DNA of 64,000 nucleotides from GCA-2862585 sp965661345. Lineage in GTDB: Bacteria; Bacteroidota; Bacteroidia; Flavobacteriales; UBA7312. Location: the NCBI GenBank assembly GCA_965661345.1, contig CBFIDK010000008.1, forward strand, positions 1 to 64,000. The letters are read 5' to 3'. The notes beneath the pieces were generated by a model that saw only the letters and a list, made by a program, of their open reading frames with translations, was not told the DNA's origin and did not search any database. Position numbers and translations under genes: made by a program. Positions 7,912 through 14,059 of this stretch are shown in pieces; the stretch's first letter is position 1, and every line of letters starts with the position of its first letter.

Positions 7912-8793
7912 ATGCCCCTTACTCAAAAATTCCTCGATTACCTAGCTCTTGAAAAGAGATATTCTTTGCATACTATTAAGGCGTACAAAGCTGATTTAAG
8001 TTTATTGAGCGATTATTTAGATGAAGTTTATTCCACCACAATTAATCGGGCAAATCATTCAATGATTAGAAGCTGGTTGGTTCACGAAATAAACAGAGGT
8101 AATTCTCCCCGAACCGTAAATAGAAAAATAACCACTCTAAAGTCATTTTATAAATTCGCTGTAAAAGAAGAAGCCATTAAGATTAACCCTACACTTAGAC
8201 TATCCTCAACCAAAACTTCCAAAAGTATTCCAAGTTTTGTAACAGTTGATGAAATGAATAAACTGTTAGATAAAACAATATTTACTGACGATTACACAGG
8301 TAAAAGAGATAGGCTAATAGTTGAAATTTTTTATTCCACAGGTATAAGATTATCAGAACTGATAAATATAAAATTTAAAGATATTGACTTTAGTAAAAAA
8401 CAACTTAAAGTTTTAGGAAAACGAAATAAAGAACGCATTATTCCGTTAACCAAAGAGTTGGTAAATTCTCTAAATAATTTTACAGAAATTAGAAATTCAA
8501 TGAGTGTGAAAAACGACTCTTATTTACTCTTAACTGATAAGGGCAAGAAATTAAACCCTACACTAGTGTACAAAACTATGAACAAGTTAATCTCAGATGT
8601 TACTAGTCTTAAAAAAACCAGTCCACATGTTTTGAGACATACTTTTGCTACTCACATGTTAAACAATGGGGCAGATTTAAATGTTATAAAAGAATTGCTT
8701 GGGCATGCCAGTTTATCAGCTACAGAGGTTTACACTCATAACTCAATTGATAAATTAAAAAAAGTATTTAATAACGCTCATCCACGAGCCTAA
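7912..8793 (+). CDS. tyrosine recombinase XerC/XerD family
   Basis: 293 residues. An N-terminal SAM-like core-binding domain ('FLDYLALEKRYSLHTIKAY', residues 5-23) is followed by the catalytic domain. Catalytic residues are visible: Arg in 'STGIRLSELI' near 145, Lys in 'VLGKRNKER' near 170, 'HVLRHTFATHML' (H-x-x-R) near 243, His in 'LLGHASLSATEVY', and the nucleophile Tyr in 'EVYTHNS'. Size and gapless domain layout fit the housekeeping Xer recombinases that resolve chromosome dimers at dif, not a phage integrase; no att-like repeats or phage genes are nearby. XerC versus XerD cannot be told from this alone. Bacteroidota place this gene between rpsU and hpf. Confidence 0.88.
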   Translation: MPLTQKFLDYLALEKRYSLHTIKAYKADLSLLSDYLDEVYSTTINRANHSMIRSWLVHEINRGNSPRTVNRKITTLKSFYKFAVKEEAIKINPTLRLSSTKTSKSIPSFVTVDEMNKLLDKTIFTDDYTGKRDRLIVEIFYSTGIRLSELINIKFKDIDFSKKQLKVLGKRNKERIIPLTKELVNSLNNFTEIRNSMSVKNDSYLLLTDKGKKLNPTLVYKTMNKLISDVTSLKKTSPHVLRHTFATHMLNNGADLNVIKELLGHASLSATEVYTHNSIDKLKKVFNNAHPRA

Positions 8794-8805
8794 AACACTA
8801 CAGTT

Positions 8806-9105
8806 ATGCAAATTACTATTCATTCTATTCACTTTGACGCAGATAAAAAACTATTAAACTTTATAAATAAGAAGCTTGAAAAGCTAATTCAGTTCGATGA
8901 TGAGTTGATTTATTCTGAGGTATTTCTCAAGTTAGAAAATACAGAAAGTAGAGCTAACAAAATTGTAGAAATCAAAGTTAATACAGGTAGTAATGATTTA
9001 TTTGCTAGCAAGCAATGTGCGTCATTTGAAGAGGCTGTTGACCTTGTTCAAGAAGCTTTAATCCGTCAAGTCAAAAAAAACAAGCAAAAAAAACGCCTCG
9101 TTTAA
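8806..9105 (+). CDS. hpf: short ribosome hibernation promoting factor (HPF/RaiA family)
   Basis: 99 residues, matching the short form of HPF. The beta-alpha-beta-beta-beta-alpha ribosome-binding domain is recognisable from 'MQITIHSIHFDADKKLLNFI', 'EVFLKLENTES' and 'VEIKVNTGSNDLFA', with the final basic 'RQVKKNKQKKRLV' tail. The protein binds the decoding region of idle 30S subunits during slow growth. It lacks the C-terminal dimerisation domain of long HPF. It lies 12 nt after the recombinase gene and likely shares its transcript; the tRNA and tuf block begins after it with its own promoter. Confidence 0.88.
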   Translation: MQITIHSIHFDADKKLLNFINKKLEKLIQFDDELIYSEVFLKLENTESRANKIVEIKVNTGSNDLFASKQCASFEEAVDLVQEALIRQVKKNKQKKRLV

Positions 9106-9156
9106 GCCCATTTTTCTTCTAAAACTTTTATTGTAAAAAAAAAACAATGTTGTTAT

Positions 9157-9186
9157 TTGTGTGAAACAAAAACTTTAATACATTTG
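9157..9186 (+). promoter_or_regulatory. promoter of the tRNA-tuf block
   Basis: TTG at 9157-9159 and TACATTTG at 9179-9186 are spaced by 19 nt, a full match to the Bacteroidota promoter consensus. It stands about 44 nt before tRNA-Thr and after the end of hpf, so it is the likely start of the tRNA-tuf-secE-nusG transcript. Confidence 0.7.
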
Positions 9187-9229
9187 CAAACCCTTTTTAA
9201 GAGGGGCTGTTTTTTTATTTATTGATTTT

Positions 9230-9303
9230 GCCGCTATAGCTCAGTTGGCTAGAGCAGCTGATTTGTAATCAGCAGGTCGTGGGTTCGAGTCCCTCTAGCG
9301 GCT
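9230..9303 (+). tRNA. tRNA-Thr (anticodon TGT)
   Basis: A full cloverleaf of 74 nt. The acceptor stem GCCGCTA pairs with TAGCGGC, the T-arm reads GGTTCGAGTCC, and the anticodon loop is TTTGTAA with anticodon TGT. No CCA is encoded. First of four tRNAs before tuf. Confidence 0.95.
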
Positions 9304-9333
9304 CAGTTCTTAGTTTAAGGGCTATATTGTTTA

Positions 9334-9415
9334 GGGGAGATACTCAAGCGGTCAACGAGGACAGACTGTAAATCTGTTGGCTACGCCTTCGTAGGTTCGA
9401 ATCCTGCTCTCCCCA
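9334..9415 (+). tRNA. tRNA-Tyr (anticodon GTA)
   Basis: 82 nt with a long variable arm (GGCTACGCCTTCGTA region), as expected for a bacterial class II tRNA-Tyr. The acceptor stem GGGGAGA pairs with TCTCCCC, and the anticodon loop CTGTAAA carries GTA. No CCA is encoded. Confidence 0.95.
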
Positions 9416-9427
9416 CAAACAACTATC

Positions 9428-9501
9428 GCGGGAGTAGCTCAGCTGGCCAGAGCATCAGCCTTCCAAGCTGAGGGTCGCGGGTTCGAATCCCGTCTCCCGC
9501 T
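9428..9501 (+). tRNA. tRNA-Gly (anticodon TCC)
   Basis: 74 nt. The acceptor stem GCGGGAG pairs with CTCCCGC, the T-loop is GGTTCGAATCC, and the anticodon loop CTTCCAA carries TCC. No CCA is encoded. Confidence 0.95.
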
Positions 9502-9511
9502 CTTAACCTAA

Positions 9512-9583
9512 GCCGATGTAGCTCAGGGGTAGAGCGTTTCCTTGGTAAGGAAGAGGTCACGGGTTCAAATCCCGTCATTGGCT
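9512..9583 (+). tRNA. tRNA-Thr (anticodon GGT)
   Basis: 72 nt. The acceptor stem GCCGATG pairs with CATTGGC with one G-T pair, and the anticodon loop TTGGTAA carries GGT. This is the second threonine isoacceptor in the same array. It ends 75 nt before the tuf start. Confidence 0.95.
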
Positions 9584-9658
9584 CAACTGATAAAAAAACA
9601 GCCTTTCTTTTAACAAAAAAGAGGATTTTAACTTTAAATTAATTAAAAATAGCTAGCT

Positions 9659-10846
9659 ATGGCAAAAGAGAATTTTAATCGTACCAAACCACACTTAAAC
9701 ATTGGTACAATTGGTCATGTTGACCACGGTAAAACTACCTTGACTGCCGCTATTACTAAGGTATTGGCGGACGCTGGATTGTGTGAGGCTCAAGCGTTTG
9801 ACTCTATCGATAACGCTCCAGAAGAAAAAGAAAGAGGTATTACAATTAACACTGCTCACGTTGAGTACGAAACTAATAACCGTCACTACGCTCACGTTGA
9901 CTGTCCAGGTCACGCCGATTACGTAAAAAACATGGTTACTGGTGCTGCTCAGATGGATGGTGCAATTTTAGTATGTGCGGCTACTGATGGTCCAATGCCT
10001 CAAACAAGAGAGCATATCTTATTAGCTCGTCAGGTAGGTGTTCCTGCTGTCGTTGTATTCCTTAATAAAGTGGATATGGTAGACGATGAGGAGCTTTTAG
10101 AATTAGTAGAGATGGAAGTGAGAGAATTACTATCTTTCTATGATTATGATGGTGACAATGCTCCTGTAGTTTCAGGTTCTGCATTGGGTGCACTTAACGG
10201 TGAAGCTCAGTGGGTAGATACTGTAATGAAATTAATGGAAAGTGTTGATGCATTCATCCCTGAACCAGTTCGTGATAATGCAAAAGACTTCTTGATGCCA
10301 ATCGAGGATGTATTTACTATTACTGGTCGTGGTACTGTTGCAACAGGTCGTATTGAGACTGGTGTAGCAAACACTGGTGATGCAGTTGATATCATTGGAA
10401 TGGGTGCTGAGAAATTAGGCTCTACAGTTACGGGTGTTGAAATGTTCCGTAAGATCTTAGACAGAGGTGAAGCAGGTGATAACGTAGGTATCCTTCTTCG
10501 TGGTATTGAGAAATCTGATATCAAAAGAGGTATGGTAATCTGCAAGCCAGGTTCAGTAACTCCTCACACAAGATTCAAAGCAGAGGTTTATATCCTGAAA
10601 AAAGAAGAGGGTGGACGTCATACTCCATTCCACAACAATTATCGTCCACAATTCTATTTAAGAACAACTGACGTAACAGGAGAAATCCAATTACCTGATG
10701 GAACTGAAATGGTTATGCCAGGTGATAACTTAACAATTACAGTTGAATTAATCAACAAAGTAGCGATGAGCGTAGGTTTACGTTTTGCAATCCGTGAGGG
10801 TGGTAGAACAGTAGGTGCTGGTCAGATTACTGAGATTTTAAGCTAG
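9659..10846 (+). CDS. tuf: elongation factor Tu
   Basis: 395 residues, essentially the canonical EF-Tu. Seen: P-loop 'GHVDHGKT' at 19-26, switch region 'ERGITINTAHVEYE', 'DCPGHADYVKNM' near residue 81, 'NKVD' near 136, and the C-terminal beta-barrel domains ending 'VGAGQITEILS'. It delivers aminoacyl-tRNA to the ribosome with GTP. Position between a four-tRNA array and tRNA-Trp-secE-nusG is the conserved Bacteroidota order. Codons are more C- and G-ending in places than in neighbours, as usual for a very highly expressed gene. A hairpin that could weaken read-through follows the stop. Confidence 0.98.
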   Translation: MAKENFNRTKPHLNIGTIGHVDHGKTTLTAAITKVLADAGLCEAQAFDSIDNAPEEKERGITINTAHVEYETNNRHYAHVDCPGHADYVKNMVTGAAQMDGAILVCAATDGPMPQTREHILLARQVGVPAVVVFLNKVDMVDDEELLELVEMEVRELLSFYDYDGDNAPVVSGSALGALNGEAQWVDTVMKLMESVDAFIPEPVRDNAKDFLMPIEDVFTITGRGTVATGRIETGVANTGDAVDIIGMGAEKLGSTVTGVEMFRKILDRGEAGDNVGILLRGIEKSDIKRGMVICKPGSVTPHTRFKAEVYILKKEEGGRHTPFHNNYRPQFYLRTTDVTGEIQLPDGTEMVMPGDNLTITVELINKVAMSVGLRFAIREGGRTVGAGQITEILS

Positions 10847-10862
10847 TAATTATAAATTATTT

Positions 10863-10911
10863 ACAGCAAAGGGGTGAAGTCTTTAATTAGGCTTTGCTCA
10901 TTGCTGTTTTT
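10863..10911 (+). terminator. candidate attenuator between tuf and tRNA-Trp
   Basis: ACAGCAA at 10863-10869 can pair with TTGCTGT at 10901-10907, which runs into a T tract (10907-10911). The same left arm can instead pair as AGCAAAG (10865-10871) with CTTTGCT (10892-10898). It may be a weak intrinsic terminator that lowers transcription from tuf into secE-nusG; the stems are short and this is untested. Confidence 0.35.
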
Positions 10912-10984
10912 ACGGGTGTAGCTCAATTGGTAGAGTAGTGGTCTCCAAAACCATTGGTTGGGAGTTCGAGTCTCTCCACCCGTG
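10912..10984 (+). tRNA. tRNA-Trp (anticodon CCA)
   Basis: 73 nt. The acceptor stem ACGGGTG pairs with CACCCGT, the T-loop is AGTTCGAGTCT, and the anticodon loop CTCCAAA carries CCA. It lies 15 nt before the secE ATG, so it is processed from the tuf-secE transcript. Confidence 0.95.
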
Positions 10985-10999
10985 CAAAAAAAAAGAGAA

Positions 11000-11191
11000 A
11001 TGGCAAGATTTGTCGAGTATATAAAAGAGTCAGCAGATGATCTAATGAACAAGGTCTCTTGGCCAAGCTGGAAAGAGTTACAGAGTAGTTCTATTGTGGT
11101 TGCAGTAGCATCCTTAATAATTGCTCTGATTGTTTATGTAATGGATTTAAGTTTCCGAAATGTTTTGGAAATATTTTATGACTTATTTTAA
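11000..11191 (+). CDS. secE: preprotein translocase subunit SecE
   Basis: 63 residues from the ATG at 11000. A longer frame reaches back to 10958, inside tRNA-Trp, and is rejected. The sequence 'FVEYIKESADDLMNKVSWPS' is the conserved cytoplasmic amphipathic helix, followed by one membrane span at about residues 30-50. SecE clamps SecY in the inner-membrane translocon. The single-TM short form is typical outside Proteobacteria. nusG begins 8 nt after the stop, the nearly universal secE-nusG pairing. Confidence 0.93.
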   Translation: MARFVEYIKESADDLMNKVSWPSWKELQSSSIVVAVASLIIALIVYVMDLSFRNVLEIFYDLF

Positions 11192-11199
11192 ATAAAAAA

Positions 11200-11742
11200 A
11201 TGGCAGATAAACATTGGTACGTAGTAAGAGCTATTGGCGGACAAGAGAAAAAAGTGTCTGCTTATATTGAGAATGAAATTTCAAGATTAAATCTAAATGA
11301 TTTTGTTTCTCAAATTTTAGTTCCTACTGAAAAAGTATTTCAAATTAGAAATGGTAAGAAAGTCAGTAAAGAAAGAAACTTCTTTCCTGGATACATTTTA
11401 GTAGAAGCTAATCTAGTTGGTGAAGTGCCTCATATTATCAGATCAATTCCTGGTGTAATCGGTTTTTTGGGTGCTACAAAAGGTGGTGACCCTGTTCCTA
11501 TGAGAACATCTGAAGTTAACAGAATCTTAGGAAAAGTTGATGAACTAGCTATTACGGATGAGGAAATCGTTATCCCATATGTAATAGGAGAATCAGTCAA
11601 AGTAATTGATGGTCCATTTAATTCTTTTAGTGGTTTAATTGAAGAAATTGACGAACAGAAGAAAAAGTTAAAAGTTACAGTAAAAATATTTGGTCGTAAA
11701 ACTCCTGTTGAATTGAGTTTTATGCAAGTTGAAAAAGAATAA
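11200..11742 (+). CDS. nusG: transcription termination/antitermination factor NusG
   Basis: 180 residues. The NGN domain begins 'WYVVRAIGGQEKKVSAYIE' and includes 'NFFPGYILVEA' and 'IPGVIGFLG'; a KOW domain follows with 'GESVKVIDGPFNSFSGLIEE'. NusG binds the clamp of RNA polymerase and links it to Rho or the ribosome. Length and gene order (secE-nusG-rplK) are standard. An 81-nt leader with hairpins separates it from rplK. Confidence 0.97.
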   Translation: MADKHWYVVRAIGGQEKKVSAYIENEISRLNLNDFVSQILVPTEKVFQIRNGKKVSKERNFFPGYILVEANLVGEVPHIIRSIPGVIGFLGATKGGDPVPMRTSEVNRILGKVDELAITDEEIVIPYVIGESVKVIDGPFNSFSGLIEEIDEQKKKLKVTVKIFGRKTPVELSFMQVEKE

Positions 11743-11767
11743 TTTGTGTTAACCGATTTTTATGTTT

Positions 11768-11801
11768 TAGAAACATTTTGCTTCCAGTTTCTAGACGTCT
11801 A
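11768..11801 (+). promoter_or_regulatory. hairpin in the rplK leader, candidate L1 autoregulatory site
   Basis: TAGAAAC (11768-11774) pairs with GTTTCTA (11787-11793), and the 3' arm overlaps a perfect 10-nt palindrome TAGACGTCTA (11792-11801). In other bacteria the rplK-rplA leader is bound by ribosomal protein L1 to repress its own operon. Location fits; similarity to the 23S L1 site was not shown. Confidence 0.35.
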
Positions 11802-11823
11802 AATCAAAAAATAAATCAAACCA

Positions 11824-12270
11824 ATGGCTAAAGAAGTTAGTAAAGTTGTCAAATTACAGGTTAGAGGAGGCGCAGCAAATCCGTCGCCACCAGTAGGTCC
11901 TGCTCTTGGTGCGGCTGGGGTTAATATCATGGAGTTTTGTAAGCAGTTTAATGCCAGAACCCAAGATAAACCAGGTAAAGTTTTACCGGTTGTAATAACC
12001 GTTTACGTTGATAAATCATTTGAATTTGTCATCAAAACTGCACCAGCAGCTGTACAATTATTGGAAGCATCCAAAAAGAAAAAAGGTTCTGGAGAGCCAA
12101 ATAGAAATAAAGTAGGTTCTGTTTCATGGGATCAGGTAAAATCTATTGCAGAAGATAAAATGGCGGATTTGAACGCCTTTAATGTCGATTCAGCAATGAT
12201 GATGATTGCCGGTACAGCCAGAAGTATGGGATTAACTGTTAAAGGTGGAACTGCTCCACAAAAAAAATAA
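11824..12270 (+). CDS. rplK: 50S ribosomal protein uL11
   Basis: 148 residues starting 'MAKEVSKVVKLQVRGGAANP', with 'PPVGPALGAAGVNIMEFCKQ' and the C-terminal rRNA-binding domain ending 'GTARSMGLTVKG'. uL11 forms the GTPase-associated stalk base and is needed for stringent-response activation by RelA. Its length is just above the usual 140-145. It is followed 4 nt later by rplA, and is preceded by a structured leader. Confidence 0.97.
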   Translation: MAKEVSKVVKLQVRGGAANPSPPVGPALGAAGVNIMEFCKQFNARTQDKPGKVLPVVITVYVDKSFEFVIKTAPAAVQLLEASKKKKGSGEPNRNKVGSVSWDQVKSIAEDKMADLNAFNVDSAMMMIAGTARSMGLTVKGGTAPQKK

Positions 12271-12274
12271 CATT

Positions 12275-12964
12275 ATGGCTAGACTAAGTAAAAATATGAA
12301 AGAAGCTGTAGCTCAGATTGATAAGTCTTTAGCTTACACCCTCACTGACGCTGCTGGTTTAATGAAATCTATTTCAAAAACTAAGTTTGATGCTTCAGTT
12401 GATATTGCTGTCAAATTAGGTGTTGATCCAAGACAAGCAAACCAAATGGTTAGAGGAGTTGTTACTCTTCCTCACGGAACTGGAAAAGATGTAAAAGTTC
12501 TTGCCCTTGTTTCTGCAGACAAAGAAGCGGAAGCTAAAGAAGCTGGCGCTGATTTTGTTGGTCTTGATGACTACATAGCAAAACTAAGTGAAGGTTGGAC
12601 TGATGTTGACGTAATCATTACTATGCCTTCAGTAATGGGTAAGTTAGGCGCCTTAGGACGTGTATTAGGACCAAGAGGATTAATGCCTAACCCAAAAACA
12701 GGAACAGTAACCATGGAAGTTGGTAAAGCGGTTTCAGATGTTAAAAAAGGTAAAATTGATTTTAAAGTAGACAAGTTTGGTATCATTCACTGTGCTATAG
12801 GAAAATCATCTTTTGAACCATCGAAAATTGTTGATAATGCAAGCGAGTTATTGCAAACAATTTTGAAATTAAAACCCTCGGCTTCTAAAGGTACATATGT
12901 ACAGAGCGTTCATATGTCAAGTACAATGAGCCCGAGTATTCGAATTGATGAAAAATCAATCTAA
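12275..12964 (+). CDS. rplA: 50S ribosomal protein uL1
   Basis: 229 residues from the ATG at 12275. An upstream in-frame start at 12245 would lie inside rplK and adds residues not found in the family. Seen: 'VDIAVKLGVDPRQANQMVRG', 'LPHGTGKDVKVL', and 'LGPRGLMPNPKTGTV', the typical L1 signatures. uL1 builds the mobile L1 stalk at the ribosomal E site and is commonly the translational repressor of its own operon. rplJ follows after 12 nt. Confidence 0.97.
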   Translation: MARLSKNMKEAVAQIDKSLAYTLTDAAGLMKSISKTKFDASVDIAVKLGVDPRQANQMVRGVVTLPHGTGKDVKVLALVSADKEAEAKEAGADFVGLDDYIAKLSEGWTDVDVIITMPSVMGKLGALGRVLGPRGLMPNPKTGTVTMEVGKAVSDVKKGKIDFKVDKFGIIHCAIGKSSFEPSKIVDNASELLQTILKLKPSASKGTYVQSVHMSSTMSPSIRIDEKSI

Positions 12965-12976
12965 ATCATAACAGTT

Positions 12977-13498
12977 ATGACAAGAGAAGAAAAAAATAAA
13001 GCTATAGACGCTTTAAGCGTTCAGTTAGCTGACAATAAGAACTTTTACCTGACTGATATTTCGGGTTTAAATGCTGAAAGCAGCAGTAATTTAAGACGTG
13101 TATGTTTTAAAAGTGATGTTCAAATTCAAGTAATTAAGAATACACTTTTAAGAAAAGCAATGGAGAAAAACGACATTGACTTCGAACAAATGTATGATTC
13201 TCTAAAGGGAAACACAGCTATTATGTTTGCTGAGTCATCAAATGCTCCAGCAAAAATTATAAAAGAATTCAGAAAGAAAAAAGATAAGCCTATTTTAAAA
13301 TCGGCTTTTATCGAAGAGAGTTTCTATTTTGGAGACGACCAAGTAGAAGTATTATGTTCGCTGAAATCGAAAGAAGAATTGATTGGCGATATTATTACTC
13401 TATTACAATCTCCTCCAAAAACAGTTATTTCTTCTCTGCAATCTGCAGGAGGAACGCTTTCTGGAATTTTAAAAACATTATCTGAGAGATCAGAATAA
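12977..13498 (+). CDS. rplJ: 50S ribosomal protein uL10
   Basis: 173 residues. The N-terminal rRNA-binding domain begins 'MTREEKNKAIDALSVQLAD', with 'RRVCFKSDVQIQVIKNTLLR' near residue 39-58, and a C-terminal helix (from about residue 138) that carries L7/L12 dimers. uL10 is the base of the ribosomal stalk. The 78-nt gap to rplL holds two small hairpins. The start was accepted because the ATG is 12 nt after rplA and matches the family N-terminus. Confidence 0.96.
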   Translation: MTREEKNKAIDALSVQLADNKNFYLTDISGLNAESSSNLRRVCFKSDVQIQVIKNTLLRKAMEKNDIDFEQMYDSLKGNTAIMFAESSNAPAKIIKEFRKKKDKPILKSAFIEESFYFGDDQVEVLCSLKSKEELIGDIITLLQSPPKTVISSLQSAGGTLSGILKTLSERSE

Positions 13499-13503
13499 AA
13501 ATC

Positions 13504-13545
13504 TTAGTGATTACGCACCACTAATTTTAATGCTTCCACATTAAA
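13504..13545 (+). promoter_or_regulatory. two consecutive hairpins between rplJ and rplL
   Basis: TTAGTG (13504-13509) pairs with CACTAA (13519-13524), and TTTAATG (13526-13532) pairs with CATTAAA (13539-13545) around the 6-nt loop CTTCCA. They may be processing sites or mRNA stabilisers that permit the higher output of L7/L12 relative to L10. Neither is followed by a T tract, so termination is unlikely. Confidence 0.35.
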
Positions 13546-13576
13546 TAGAATTTATAACAAACTAAACTAAATTAAA

Positions 13577-13954
13577 ATGGCAGATTTAAAAGCTTTCGCA
13601 GAACAGTTAGTAAACTTAACTGTTAAAGAAGTAAGTGAATTAGCTGATATCTTAAAAGACGAGTATGGTATTGAACCTGCAGCTGCGGCTGTAGCTGTTG
13701 CAGGACCTGCTGCTGGAGGTGGCGGTGACGCTGCTGAAGAGAAATCAGAATTTGATGTAATCTTAACAGCCGCTGGAGGTTCTAAGTTAGCAGTCGTAAA
13801 ACTTGTAAAAGAGTTGACTGGTCTTGGACTAAAAGAAGCTAAAGATATTGTAGACGGTGCACCAGCTCCTATCAAGGAAGGTGTAGCTAAAGACGAAGCT
13901 GAAGCATTGAAAACTCAATTAGAGGGTGCAGGTGCTGAAGTTGAGCTTAAATAA
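13577..13954 (+). CDS. rplL: 50S ribosomal protein bL12 (L7/L12)
   Basis: 125 residues. The N-terminal dimerisation helices ('AFAEQLVNLTVKEVSELADI') are followed by an Ala/Gly-rich hinge around residues 36-55 and the C-terminal factor-binding domain with 'ILTAAGGSKLAVVKLVKELT' and 'GLGLKEAKDIVDGAP'. Four or six copies per ribosome recruit translation GTPases. Several long open frames on the opposite strand here are artefacts of the Ala-rich codons. A strong hairpin separates this gene from rpoB. Confidence 0.97.
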   Translation: MADLKAFAEQLVNLTVKEVSELADILKDEYGIEPAAAAVAVAGPAAGGGGDAAEEKSEFDVILTAAGGSKLAVVKLVKELTGLGLKEAKDIVDGAPAPIKEGVAKDEAEALKTQLEGAGAEVELK

Positions 13955-13975
13955 GTTTACAACATTATCATAAAA

Positions 13976-14011
13976 GGTTTAGGCTTTAAACACCCGTTTA
14001 AAGCTTAGACC
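13976..14011 (+). promoter_or_regulatory. 16-bp hairpin between rplL and rpoB (candidate attenuator)
   Basis: GGTTTAGGCTTTAAAC (13976-13991) pairs with GTTTAAAGCTTAGACC (13996-14011) through 16 positions, two of them G-T, around the 4-nt loop ACCC. The T-rich stretch after it is short and interrupted. In E. coli the same interval holds an attenuator and an RNase III site that set the L12:RNA polymerase ratio; a similar job is inferred here. Confidence 0.6.
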
Positions 14012-14059
14012 ATTTTGTGTTTACAAACAATTCATTTTATAACAAAAAAAAATACTAAA

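Noticed and set aside
7912..8793. Phage or island integrase
   Set aside because: Domain layout and size fit housekeeping XerC/D, it sits in a conserved rpsU-hpf context, and there are no att-like repeats beside the tRNAs.
9230..9583. CRISPR-like or repeat array
   Set aside because: The repeated elements are four tRNAs sharing T-arm sequence.
10861..11052. Minus-strand frame across tRNA-Trp and secE
   Set aside because: It is antisense to a tRNA and to a conserved gene; the product is not recognisable.
13567..13875. Open frame of 102 codons on the minus strand across rplL
   Set aside because: Caused by Ala/Gly-rich codons of bL12; Ser/Pro/Ala low-complexity product with no start context.
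14015..14059. Longer rpoB start at a TTG at 14015
   Set aside because: It begins 4 nt after the strong hairpin and adds 15 residues unlike the Bacteroidota RpoB N-terminus; the TTG at 14060 gives the expected sequence.
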